Shown here: piece after piece, positions 24,438-32,367 of the stretch | Layout of the letters: every line of letters begins with the position of its first letter | Position numbering within the stretch: the stretch's first letter is position 1 | Origin: Candidatus Aveggerthella stercoripullorum | GTDB lineage: Bacteria > Actinomycetota > Coriobacteriia > Coriobacteriales > Eggerthellaceae | Assembly (NCBI GenBank): GCA_018712955.1 | Contig: DVGB01000045.1 | Coordinates: forward strand, 1 to 38,865 | Direction of reading: 5' to 3' | Length of the DNA stretch: 38,865 nt | Notes under the pieces: generated by a model | Databases searched by the model: none | The model's input: the letters and a program-made list of their open reading frames with translations, nothing else | What the model was told of the DNA's origin: nothing | Program-made: the position numbers and the translations under genes

Positions 24438-24788
24438 GTGGATATCAGCGAACTGAAATACGATAATCGCGGGCTCATCCCTGCGGTCGTGCAGCAATAC
24501 GACACGGGCGAAGTCCTTATGGTGGCGTGGATGAACGCGGAATCGTTGCGCCTGACGTTGGAGACGGGGACAACGTGGTTTTGGTCCCGCAGCCGCCAAG
24601 AACTTTGGAATAAAGGTGCAACCAGCGGAAACATGCAGCAGGTAAAGTCCGTTATGGCGGATTGCGATGCCGATACGTTGCTTGTGCAAGTGGATTCGCC
24701 GGGCCCAGCGTGCCATACCGGCAATAGGACCTGCTTCTTCAACGCAGTTTTGCAGGAGCGCGACGGTGGCGAGCAGCGGGATTCGTAG
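24438..24788 (+). CDS. hisI: phosphoribosyl-AMP cyclohydrolase
   Basis: Zinc-dependent ring opening of phosphoribosyl-AMP. The 116 residues have [28 protein letters not shown] with the Mg2+/Zn2+ aspartates, and [10 protein letters not shown], the paired-cysteine zinc site. HisI and HisE are separate proteins here, not fused. The start is GTG at 24438, preceded by AAAGG. Because a repeat element lies between hisF and this gene, hisI and hisE may be partly uncoupled from the rest. Confidence 0.94.
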   Translation: MDISELKYDNRGLIPAVVQQYDTGEVLMVAWMNAESLRLTLETGTTWFWSRSRQELWNKGATSGNMQQVKSVMADCDADTLLVQVDSPGPACHTGNRTCFFNAVLQERDGGEQRDS

Positions 24789-24838
24789 GTTGTCGGCAGT
24801 TTGCATGCAGGTTTGAGAGCAAGGTAAGGAGAGCGCGT

Positions 24839-25156
24839 ATGGGAGAGCGGACCGTGAACGTACGGCCAGGGGACATCGGTGCAACCATGAAAGGTCTGGC
24901 CGAGGTCATCCATGGACGCTGGGATGCGTCGGCGGATGAAAGCTATACGGCACGTTTGCTGCAGGGCCCTGAGGACAAAGTGCTCAAGAAAGTGACCGAG
25001 GAAGCGACCGAAGTGGCGCTCGCATGCAAGGACCAAGATCACGACCACATTCGTTACGAGGCTGCCGATTTGGTGTACCACCTGCTCGTATGCCTTGAGC
25101 GCTATGGCATTACCGTGGAGGAGCTTGCAGGGGAATTGGACGCACGCCATCGGTAA
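24839..25156 (+). CDS. hisE: phosphoribosyl-ATP pyrophosphatase
   Basis: Hydrolyses phosphoribosyl-ATP to phosphoribosyl-AMP. A 105-residue all-alpha MazG-like protein; KVLKKVTEEATEVALA and YEAADLVYHLLVCLE carry the acidic Mg2+-binding pattern (E-E-x-x-E ... E-x-x-D). ATG 24839 has AAGGAG 8 bases upstream. It is the last plus-strand his gene, 50 bases after hisI. Confidence 0.95.
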   Translation: MGERTVNVRPGDIGATMKGLAEVIHGRWDASADESYTARLLQGPEDKVLKKVTEEATEVALACKDQDHDHIRYEAADLVYHLLVCLERYGITVEELAGELDARHR

Positions 25157-25247
25157 GAGCGCCTTGATGAAACAGGGGCGTCGGCGGGGCTGTATACGAA
25201 GCGCCAGTATTCGAGGCAAACGAAAAGAGGGATGAGCACGACCCGTT

Positions 25248-25354
25248 TGTCACCATTCGTGGGTTTTTCGTCCTGAAAAAACAAGCGTCTGAACAGGAGA
25301 AACACCGCATAATACCAGGTCAAAGCCATGACAAATAGTACGCGAATGGTGACA
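25248..25354. repeat. inverted repeat in the hisE-hisK gap, possibly a diverged relative of the 13255 element
   Basis: Twelve bases (25248-25259, TGTCACCATTCG) recur inverted at 25343-25354, 83 bases apart, in the otherwise empty 253-base gap between convergent genes. TCACCATTCG fits a loose pattern TCA-S-Y-A-Y-TCG shared with the inner arms of the other two elements, but the arms point the opposite way. No clear terminator for hisE is seen. Confidence 0.45.
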
Positions 25355-25409
25355 GCTTACCGGAAATGCGGGCGGTTTACCGCCGTTGCGGGCCACGCTG
25401 TTTCTCGCG

Positions 25410-26252
25410 TTACAGCTCGATGGTGCGCCAGCTTCCATCGGCAGTGGGGGCGTCGATGCTGCGATATCCTGCCTTGCGCGCGAAATCGTATGCTCGTTCG
25501 ATTTCGTAGCAAATAGTTCCTGGCGTATGGCCGTCCGAGCCAACAGTCAACGGTACGCCCGCGTGGTAGAACCGCTCCAACAGTCCAGCTGTGGGGTAGA
25601 AATCGTCGCATGGCTTGCGCAACCCTGCGGTCGAAAGCTCCACATGCACGCGCGACTCCCGCGCCGCTTCCGCCATTCGGTCCCAGAGAGGTTCCAGGGG
25701 AATGTTTGGAGCATAGCCGCTGTTCGAGAAGAGTTTCACCAGGTCAGGATGGGCCATACTGTCAAAGTCCGCGGCAGAGAAGCACGCCGTGCACCAGCGG
25801 TCCACATATGTGCGCCAAACGGTGTCCGCCCCCCAAGAATCCCAAATGTCCATTTCCTTGGCGTAGTCGATGGCCATGCCGTCGATGAAATGAATCGACC
25901 CAAGCAGAAACACTGCGTCGCCGCGCCATTTTGCAATGTTCTCTTCGCATCCCTCGTACCAGTCGGCTTCGAAACCGTAGACAAGCTCAAGGCGCTTCCC
26001 TGCTTCGCCGAATTCCCCAGCGGCTAAACGCTCCTGCACGCGCACGAAGCTTTCCCGATGTTCCTGCAGGTCGGTTTCGGGAACGGAGCACTCGCAGTCT
26101 GGATCCATATCATGCGGGAGCGTGAGATGGTCGGTCGACGCCAAGGTGGTGCATCCTGCTGCCAGCGCTGCACGGACGTTCTCTTCGAACGTGCCCTCGC
26201 CATCAGAGAAGAACGTATGCGTATGGCAATCGACGATTTCTGGCGTGGGCAT
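25410..26252 (-). CDS. hisK: histidinol-phosphatase, PHP family
   Basis: Dephosphorylates histidinol phosphate, completing the pathway next to the monofunctional HisB. The 280 residues show PHP metal motifs in order: DCHTHTFFSDG, STDHLTLP, GFEADWYEG, GSIHFIDG, MAHPDLVK and VGSDGHTP, which together supply the multi-metal site. The ATG at 26250-26252 is chosen because AAGGAGA lies about 7 bases upstream; the longer frame adds residues unlike the family. It is transcribed towards hisE from its own promoter region, so it is probably not controlled with the main his operon. Other PHP phosphoesterases look similar; position favours histidinol phosphate. Confidence 0.85.
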   Translation of the reverse strand: MPTPEIVDCHTHTFFSDGEGTFEENVRAALAAGCTTLASTDHLTLPHDMDPDCECSVPETDLQEHRESFVRVQERLAAGEFGEAGKRLELVYGFEADWYEGCEENIAKWRGDAVFLLGSIHFIDGMAIDYAKEMDIWDSWGADTVWRTYVDRWCTACFSAADFDSMAHPDLVKLFSNSGYAPNIPLEPLWDRMAEAARESRVHVELSTAGLRKPCDDFYPTAGLLERFYHAGVPLTVGSDGHTPGTICYEIERAYDFARKAGYRSIDAPTADGSWRTIEL

Positions 26253-26721
26253 GAGGTGTCTCCTTGCAGCATGCGGGGCATTTCCAGTGTTTTCCATTAT
26301 GTGCGTTTGGCCAAGCGGGGCAGCATGCGGTTTGCGTAAAAGGTCTGCAAAAGGTCTGAGACATGCGGCGAGCCTACGGTGTTTCGGGCGGCCTCGCTTG
26401 ATAACTGCTCAGAGGACAGGCTTGCATTGCCGTAGTCAGCGGCAGGAACAGAGTTGGGACCGCCAGACGACTCGCCCCTGTCCGAAAGCGTTTGTTCCGT
26501 AACGTGGCAAGGCCGCTCGAACGAGCGGCCTTGTCGTGCAGAAGCAAGAGTGCGATGTAGGAGTGGAGAGCACCTGCTTCTGGAAAAGGAGACCATGCAA
26601 AAGCCTGCTTGCGCAGGTCGGGAAAGTGCTTGCAGCTTCCCGACCTAGCTGAGGGGAGCAGGGGTGCACACAGGTAAGGAGACCTGTCCGCTTGGGGGGG
26701 GGAGGCAAGCGCGCGAAGGGG
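26253..26721. other. 469-base noncoding stretch with two strong hairpins
   Basis: It holds the hisK promoter region and the 3' end of the MFS transcript (both minus strand). Two exact inverted repeats stand out: 26508-26519 with 26522-26533 (12 bases) and 26615-26624 with 26637-26646 (10 bases). Neither has a T tract on the minus strand, but one probably ends the MFS message. AAAAGGTCTG is repeated near 26337 and 26348. A run of nine G lies at 26694-26702. Confidence 0.5.
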
Positions 26722-27981
26722 CTATTTCGCGCTCGCTTCGGCCTCGTCGGTCACCCACGGAAGCTTTTTGCCCACTTTGCCTGCGGCGACGACAGCAAGC
26801 ATGATGGCAACGATCATCACGATGCAGAAGACGAAGACCATCTCGAAAGAGCCGGTCAGCTCGTAGAGCGACGTGATAATGAAGCCGCCGACGGAGCCTG
26901 CTGCAAAACCGAAGATGGTGATGTAGGCGAAAATCTTGCCGTAGTCCTTCGTGCCGAACACGGTGGAAGCGACGCTCGCAATGCCCACGCCCAGCAGGAC
27001 GTACAGCGTGTCGCCCAAGCCAGCGCCCAGGTAGGCAACCAGCTCGTTGCCGGCGCTTGCCATAAGGATGAGCATGGACAGGATGGATACGATAGCCCAC
27101 GCAACGAACGCGCGGACGGCGCCGAATTTGTCGATGGTCGCGCCGATGATGGGGTTGAGCGCGATGTCGAAGATGAGCGCAACGGAAATCATCAAGGCGC
27201 CGACCGTCGGGGCGAAGCCCACGCTTTCAGCGTAGACCGGGAAGTACGAATTGATGACGGACACAATCTGGGTCGCTGCCAGCGCGAACGCGACCAGGAT
27301 GAAGGCGAGGGACCCGACGGCCTTCTTCGCCGGAACGCCCGACGAGATGTCCTCGGCGGCGGCATCGTTCGGATCGTAACCGTACGGCTTTATGCCCTTG
27401 CGGTCCGGGCTGTAGCGAACGAGGAACAATGCGGACGGCACGGCCATGACCGCTGCGACAATGGCGAACACGAGCATGCTCGTGCGCCATCCCATGGCGG
27501 AGATGAGCTCGACGGTGACCGGGCTCATGATGGCGGATGCAACGCTGGCCAGCGCCCATGCCAGGCCGATTGCAAAACCCGTCTTCTTTACGAACCAGTT
27601 TGTCAGTACGGTCGAAACGAACACGATGCTCGTGAAGGACATGCCGATGCCGATAATGGCGCCGCCGACCCACCACCAGATTACGCTGTTGCTGAACGAC
27701 AGCGCAGCAACAAGCACGGACTGCAAAGCGGCAAATGCCGCAATGCCCACCGGCGGGATTTTCGGCAGCAGGTTACCCACGAAAGGCAATCCAGCAGCAA
27801 TGCCCAAGTAAACCAACGTCGAGTACAGCGAAATCATCGAATATTCAATGCCCAGCTCTTCAGACGCGGGTACGAAGAAGTTGCCGATGACAACGGTGTA
27901 GAAGGTCACGGTGCCCGCAATCATGAGGCCGCAGCCAAGCACCACCAGCCAGGCGTAGTGGAAGCCACTTTTGTTTCCCAT
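26722..27981 (-). CDS. MFS transporter, oxalate/formate-antiporter (OFA)-like
   Basis: A 419-residue 12-helix MFS protein. The N-terminus (HYAWLVVLGCGLMIAGTVTFY) and the second-half KFGAVRAFVAWA and GTKDYGKIFAYITIFGFAAGSVGG segments resemble the OFA subfamily of anion antiporters. It contains no obvious charged residues within helices. It follows the carbamoyltransferase gene by 90 bases on the same strand, so it may move the substrate or product of the agmatine module (for example agmatine/putrescine exchange). In known agmatine operons that job is done by an APC-type exchanger, so this would be a replacement; the role is inference. ATG 27979-27981 has GGAGG 7 bases upstream. Confidence 0.8.
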   Translation of the reverse strand: MGNKSGFHYAWLVVLGCGLMIAGTVTFYTVVIGNFFVPASEELGIEYSMISLYSTLVYLGIAAGLPFVGNLLPKIPPVGIAAFAALQSVLVAALSFSNSVIWWWVGGAIIGIGMSFTSIVFVSTVLTNWFVKKTGFAIGLAWALASVASAIMSPVTVELISAMGWRTSMLVFAIVAAVMAVPSALFLVRYSPDRKGIKPYGYDPNDAAAEDISSGVPAKKAVGSLAFILVAFALAATQIVSVINSYFPVYAESVGFAPTVGALMISVALIFDIALNPIIGATIDKFGAVRAFVAWAIVSILSMLILMASAGNELVAYLGAGLGDTLYVLLGVGIASVASTVFGTKDYGKIFAYITIFGFAAGSVGGFIITSLYELTGSFEMVFVFCIVMIVAIMLAVVAAGKVGKKLPWVTDEAEASAK

Positions 27982-28071
27982 GTTTTTCCTCCAGATGGCG
28001 GCCGGTTGCCGATGCCGCTTTCCTCGCGGGCGAAGTTTGGCAGCCGACCGCCTTTCGTCGATGGTTTCGCT

Positions 28072-29124
28072 CTAGCAGCCCAGCACGGCGGCGATGACGG
28101 CCTTGATGGTGTGCTGACGGTTGCCTGCCTCGCGGAAGATTTCGCTTGCATGCTTTTCGAACAGTTCGTCGGAAATCTCCATGCCCTCGTTGATGAGCTT
28201 GCGCGCGTCCTCGTCAGGCGCTTCGGCAAGCAGGTTCTGGCCGAGGGAGTGGTCCGCGTTATGGAGCGACGGCAGCATGTGGAGGACGATGGCGTCCGGG
28301 TTGTCCACAACCTCCATGAGCTCGCTCGTCAGACGGTAGGGGATAAGCTGCTTCGCGTAGGACATCCATGCGTCGTAGCCATGGTCGTCGCTGACGGAGG
28401 AGTTGGTGTACTCCCACTCTTCCGTGGTCAGGATGTCCATGCCTTTCAGCAGGTTGATGTCGCTGGAGATGACGAGCTTGTTGTTCGGCGCCCACTTAGC
28501 GAACAGGCCTTCCAGCTCTTCGACGAACTCCGGACGGAGCTGATGGTCGTAGGTGTCCGGGCCGATGACGTAGCAGTCCATGCCGAGCAGCGCGCACATG
28601 CGGCCATACCACAGGGGAGAGATAGCGCAAGCGCCCGTGTAAGCAAGCTTCTTGCCCTTGCAGGAACCGGCGCCGCCCCACAGCTCTTCCAGAGTCATGG
28701 CATCGGCGAGCATCTGGGTCGGGTGGTCTTCCGTGGTCAGTGCATTGATGACCGGGATGTCAGCGTATTCGGCAATCTCGTACATGAACTTCTCGGGACC
28801 CTGGGAGCGCCAGACGATGGCGTCGTACATCTCGGAGAACACGCGGATGGTATCCTTTACGGTCTCCTGCACGCCTACGTGCGAGTTGGACAGGTACGTG
28901 AAGCCAATGCCCAGGTCGTTGCAGGAAGACTCGAACGCACAGCGGGTGCGAGTGGAGCCCCACTCGAACTGGGCGATGACGTTCTTTCCTGCGTAGCGAC
29001 GCTGGTCAACGCCCGCGCGCTTTTCGGCCTTCAGGAAATGCGCGAGATCGAGCAGGTAGCGGAAGTCGCCGGGATTCAAGTCACGAAGGTTGATGAAGTC
29101 CTTACCGCGGAAATTGTTGTTCAT
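28072..29124 (-). CDS. ornithine/putrescine-type carbamoyltransferase
   Basis: A 350-residue transcarbamylase. The carbamoyl-phosphate loop STRTR is at 57-61 and DHPTQMLAD is the conserved HPTQ. The amino-acceptor side is unusual: where ornithine enzymes have HCLP this protein has HMLP (VLHMLPSLHNADH), and the SMG loop is replaced by SVSDDHGYDAW, so the acceptor is probably not ornithine. Its neighbour, a putative agmatine deiminase, would supply N-carbamoylputrescine, which putrescine carbamoyltransferases phosphorolyse to putrescine and carbamoyl phosphate. No carbamate kinase is in the window. ATG 29122-29124 has AAAGGA about 7 bases upstream. Confidence 0.75.
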   Translation of the reverse strand: MNNNFRGKDFINLRDLNPGDFRYLLDLAHFLKAEKRAGVDQRRYAGKNVIAQFEWGSTRTRCAFESSCNDLGIGFTYLSNSHVGVQETVKDTIRVFSEMYDAIVWRSQGPEKFMYEIAEYADIPVINALTTEDHPTQMLADAMTLEELWGGAGSCKGKKLAYTGACAISPLWYGRMCALLGMDCYVIGPDTYDHQLRPEFVEELEGLFAKWAPNNKLVISSDINLLKGMDILTTEEWEYTNSSVSDDHGYDAWMSYAKQLIPYRLTSELMEVVDNPDAIVLHMLPSLHNADHSLGQNLLAEAPDEDARKLINEGMEISDELFEKHASEIFREAGNRQHTIKAVIAAVLGC

Positions 29125-29375
29125 GAGGGTTCCTTTCTGGTGAATGGGTACAGGTGTGGACGGCATGCGCTATCGCGACATGCCGGAATATCCGTTTTAA
29201 AAAAGAGGGTTGGTTTGAAGGCCGCCTCAAGGCCGCATCTTCTCGTGTGTGTTTTGGCGGTGTGCGAAGAGCAGGGTGGGCGCAAAGTTTGAAAAAGGGG
29301 CTGTCGGCGGGCGCGCCTGCGGACGTTTGGCGCATGCGCGCCCGGATTGGTTGCATTCCCTGGTCGTGGACGGGA

Positions 29376-30617
29376 TTAGGAACGCGGGCAGTAGACGTTC
29401 TTGGTCCAGCAGTGGACGCCGCCGCCTGCCAGGTTCAGGGCGAGGCTGTCGATCATGACGATCTTGCGGTCCGGGAAGCACTGCTTGAGCACGGCTTCGG
29501 CCTTCTCGTCCTTTTCCTTGATGGCCTCGTCCATGCCTTCCTGCCAGTAGCGCTGGCCCAGGACGACGCCGTTGCAGACGAGGAAGTTGCAGTAGCTCGT
29601 GGCGGCGAACAGGTGAAGGTCGGCGTCGTTCACCCACGGCGTGCCGTCCTTGAAGTTGTCGCCGACGAGTTCGTGGTAGTAGTCGAACAGGTCGTCGCCC
29701 GGCGACTGGATGTACTCGATATGGGCAGACGTGGGGATGCGGATGATCTCGAACGGGTTGCCCTCGAGGTCGGTTTCCTTGGACAGGATTTCGTAGGCGG
29801 CGTCAAGACGGCGCTTATTCTCGCGGGAGATGACGTTTTCGGCCGCTTCCTCTTCGGTCACCTCGGCAAGCAGGATCTTGTTCTTGCCGATGAAGCGGCA
29901 CATCTCGTCCGTGTGGGCTGCGAAGCTCGAGCCGACGACCGGCGTGCCGTCCTCTTTGTAGTCGAGCGGTGCCTGGGTAAAGTCATCGTCGTCATACAGG
30001 GGTTGCGGCAGCCAGATGATCTTCTCGACATTCCAGAGGCGCTTGTATTCAGCCTCGATTTCCTCTTTGGTGTACTCGGGGTTGCGCTTGCGAACCTCGG
30101 TATCCTCAATGGCGATCAGCACGCCAGCGCCGTTGAATTCGCGGTCGCCGCCTTCGGAGACCATGTCGGAGCTTACGATGTTGTCGCAGCCGAGTGTGAT
30201 GGCAGCGTGTACGCCCGCAAGGCGGGAATACTGGCGCAGGCCTTCGTTTTTCTCATAGCGGCCGTAGAAGCTCCAGCTCGGATTGACGACCAGGGTCTCG
30301 CCTTCGTCATTGACCATGACGTTCGGGCCGTTATCGCGGAAGTAGAAAGAAGTCGGGTCTTCGTTAAAGCTCGTGAACTCGATCTTGTCGGGGTCGACGC
30401 CGCCAGCCTTGAGCGCTTCGATGCACGAATCCATCAGACCGGGAACGGTCGGGCAGCAGTTGATGTGAACCTGGACCTCGTCCACCAGGTGCCGCACGAT
30501 TTCGGTGACCGGGGCAATGGCGTCGTAGCCTTTGATCGGCTCGCCGAACGGAAGCCATTCTACGAACACGTCTGTCTGCGGTTCGAACTCTCCCGGGTAC
30601 CTGAACGAGTTTGCCAT
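29376..30617 (-). CDS. aguA: agmatine deiminase family protein (guanidino-hydrolysing, PAD-type)
   Basis: Expected reaction: agmatine to N-carbamoylputrescine and ammonia. The 413 residues (family about 350-380) contain RDNGPNVMV, EGGDREFNGAG, HTDEMCRFIG and GGGVHCWTKN, the last with the nucleophilic cysteine. Together these give the Asp/Glu-His-Asp-Cys set of the fold. EGGDREFNGAG departs from the common EGG...DG version and the protein has a longer middle, so other guanidino substrates are possible. ATG 30615-30617 has AAGGAGGA 5 bases upstream, and a hairpin precedes it. It lies upstream of the carbamoyltransferase (251-base gap) and divergent from a LuxR regulator. Confidence 0.78.
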   Translation of the reverse strand: MANSFRYPGEFEPQTDVFVEWLPFGEPIKGYDAIAPVTEIVRHLVDEVQVHINCCPTVPGLMDSCIEALKAGGVDPDKIEFTSFNEDPTSFYFRDNGPNVMVNDEGETLVVNPSWSFYGRYEKNEGLRQYSRLAGVHAAITLGCDNIVSSDMVSEGGDREFNGAGVLIAIEDTEVRKRNPEYTKEEIEAEYKRLWNVEKIIWLPQPLYDDDDFTQAPLDYKEDGTPVVGSSFAAHTDEMCRFIGKNKILLAEVTEEEAAENVISRENKRRLDAAYEILSKETDLEGNPFEIIRIPTSAHIEYIQSPGDDLFDYYHELVGDNFKDGTPWVNDADLHLFAATSYCNFLVCNGVVLGQRYWQEGMDEAIKEKDEKAEAVLKQCFPDRKIVMIDSLALNLAGGGVHCWTKNVYCPRS

Positions 30618-30635
30618 AACTCCTCCTTAGCTCTG

Positions 30636-30656
30636 GCGTGCCTCTTGTCGGCACGC
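30636..30656 (-). promoter_or_regulatory. hairpin in the aguA untranslated leader
   Basis: Seven exact pairs (30636-30642 with 30650-30656) around a seven-base loop, a few bases before the ribosome site of the deiminase gene. It may be a message stabiliser or control element. Confidence 0.35.
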
Positions 30657-30742
30657 TCTGTCGGGGAGCAAAGTACGGCGCCTTTTCGTCTTTGCGAAGA
30701 CAGAAACGGGTTTATCTTTAAGCTTGGAGAAGTCATGACCTG

Positions 30743-30781
30743 TCTAAACTCAAAAAAGCTCTCGTCTAAACCAATCTAAAC
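30743..30781. promoter_or_regulatory. three TCTAAAC repeats, putative regulator operator
   Basis: TCTAAAC occurs at 30743-30749, 30765-30771 and 30775-30781, spaced 22 and 10 bases start to start: about two and one helical turns, on one face of the DNA. The first two are preceded by G, giving GTCTAAAC. They lie in the divergent region between the deiminase gene and the LuxR gene, where that regulator would be expected to bind. Confidence 0.55.
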
Positions 30782-30844
30782 CGGCTTATGCGCAGGTTTT
30801 CGCAAAAAGGCTGCTATTCTTCCGATATCGGTTTAGCCCTGCCA

Positions 30845-30863
30845 CCTGCAGATTTTCTGCAGG
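30845..30863. promoter_or_regulatory. inverted repeat CCTGCAG-ATTTT-CTGCAGG
   Basis: Seven exact pairs (30845-30851 with 30857-30863) in the same divergent region, about 170 bases before the LuxR start. It could be a second operator or an RNA hairpin. Confidence 0.35.
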
Positions 30864-31033
30864 ATTGTCTGATACCCAACTCGAACAAACCCAACACCCG
30901 AAGGGGAGCGGTATACCTTGCCGTCCGCTTCGTTTGTACAAGGCCGCCCCCCTTGCGCTTTCTCCGGAAGGCGGTTTAGCGGACGTACATCCGGTGCTAG
31001 ATTTGGTTATGCGAGGATTAGGGGGGTGAACTC

Positions 31034-32005
31034 ATGGAAGCTGTGCTGTACGTTCTTGCGATAGCCGTCATCACGGTTTGCGTCGCCGCTTCGTGCATGT
31101 CGTTTTCTGCGTTCGCGGTCTCGCGAAGAAAGATGCTGCTGTTCTTGGCGGCGTTCTTCCTGTTCTATGCGCTGGAGCAAATGGCCATCTTCTACAACGA
31201 ATACCTTACGCAGAACAGGCCCTTCCAAGTAGCTGCTTTCGGCAGCATGGAAGATGTGCTGTTGCGGCTGCTTCTTGGCGTGGGAATGTGCCAGTCACTC
31301 TGGATGGCGTTCTGTGCGTTTTTCAACGAGACGCGCCGGACGGTGCGTTATCTTCCTGCGGTGGTGTTCGTGGCGGTCTCGGTCATTATTCTGCTGGTGC
31401 CAACCGTGACGGACCAGGTGCAGAAATGGGCCTTTTACAGCGTTCGATCGGGCTTCCTGCTCTGGATGGTGCTCTTTAGCGTTTTGGAATATCGCTCGAC
31501 GGATGCGGACGCCATCAAAGCGCGCTACAAAAGAAAGCTGATATGGCTGGTCGCGTTTGCGGCGCTTGTTGCGTGCACGTTCGCAGAAGATACCGTCGTC
31601 ATGCTGTTGCTCGACCCGAACGTCGTCCCGTTCGAGACCGTTCTTCAGTACCTGTACCGAAGGAACACGAGCGAAACCATTCTGGTCATGCTGCTGGTTG
31701 CCTATGCCATCTACCAATCGTTCCAGGCGCTAGAGCTTAAAGTGGAAGAGGCGCCGAGCGCGTCCGAAAAGGGATTTCAAGCCCAAGCACGCGATTTGCT
31801 GCCCTATTTTTCCAAACGGCATGGACTGACGCCGCGCGAGCAAGAAATCCTGTCGTTTGTGGTCGACGGCGCAGACAATTTCCAGATTGCGCGCGAACTG
31901 CAGCTGGCTGTTGGCACCGTGAAGACTCATGTGCACAATATTTTCAAGAAGACCGAATCCCGGAGCAGGGAAGAGCTCATACGAAAGTTCTGGGCGGAAG
32001 AGTAG
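31034..32005 (+). CDS. membrane-anchored LuxR-family transcriptional regulator
   Basis: A 323-residue protein: seven or so hydrophobic segments over residues 1-235, then a soluble LuxR/GerE DNA-binding domain (about 262-323) with LTPREQEILSFVVDG, NFQIARELQLAVGTVKTHVHNIFKK. This combination is common in Eggerthella and relatives, where such genes sit beside the catabolic or reductase genes they control. The likely signal is sensed in or at the membrane. It is divergent from the agmatine module, with TCTAAAC repeats in between, so it is the natural candidate to control that module. ATG 31034 follows a G-rich ribosome site. Confidence 0.88.
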   Translation: MEAVLYVLAIAVITVCVAASCMSFSAFAVSRRKMLLFLAAFFLFYALEQMAIFYNEYLTQNRPFQVAAFGSMEDVLLRLLLGVGMCQSLWMAFCAFFNETRRTVRYLPAVVFVAVSVIILLVPTVTDQVQKWAFYSVRSGFLLWMVLFSVLEYRSTDADAIKARYKRKLIWLVAFAALVACTFAEDTVVMLLLDPNVVPFETVLQYLYRRNTSETILVMLLVAYAIYQSFQALELKVEEAPSASEKGFQAQARDLLPYFSKRHGLTPREQEILSFVVDGADNFQIARELQLAVGTVKTHVHNIFKKTESRSREELIRKFWAEE

Positions 32006-32067
32006 CTGTCCCAGGGCTTGTGGAGAGTATCTGCTGCAACGGGCAGCTTTTACTACAATAGGTCATT

Positions 32068-32116
32068 GCAGAAAGCGGCCGGCCTGGCATGAGCTGCCAG
32101 GCCGGCCGCTTTCTGC
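32068..32116. terminator. 22-bp perfect hairpin after the LuxR gene
   Basis: Bases 32068-32089 and 32095-32116 are exact inverted repeats of 22 bases with a 5-base loop. The foot GCAGAAAGC/GCTTTCTGC has only three T residues, so classical intrinsic termination is not certain, but the structure is very stable and lies 62 bases after the stop. The remaining bases to 32367 hold no visible gene. Confidence 0.6.
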
Positions 32117-32367
32117 GCGAGATACGGTGCTGTGCGAAGAAAGAAGCAGTTCGGGTTGGCGGGCCGGTGCCGACTTTGGCCTTGGTGCGCTGCGGCCTGG
32201 AAGCTCTCGCAGGTGGCAGCATCGCCGATGCCCCGCGGCCATCGCGTGGGCGCTTGGGCCGTCGCACGAAAGCGGGCTTGCCGATCATGCGAGCGTGAGC
32301 GCGCGTGTCTGTCCGATACTGGAGTTCCCGAGCTATCTTAAGGTACGAAACCGGAAAGGATGCAGTA

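Noticed and set aside
26595-26648. 17-codon frame MQKPACAGRESACSFPT with a well placed AAAAGGAG
   Set aside because: No plus-strand gene follows that it could lead, and most of it lies inside a perfect hairpin. Too short to support without conservation.
26692-29292. 866-codon open frame on the plus strand
   Set aside because: It is the antisense of the MFS and carbamoyltransferase genes; its composition is rich in His, Arg, Asp and Gly with no domain, as expected from a high-GC shadow frame.
29154-30779. 541-codon open frame on the plus strand
   Set aside because: Antisense of the deiminase gene, whose motifs and ribosome site are clear on the minus strand.
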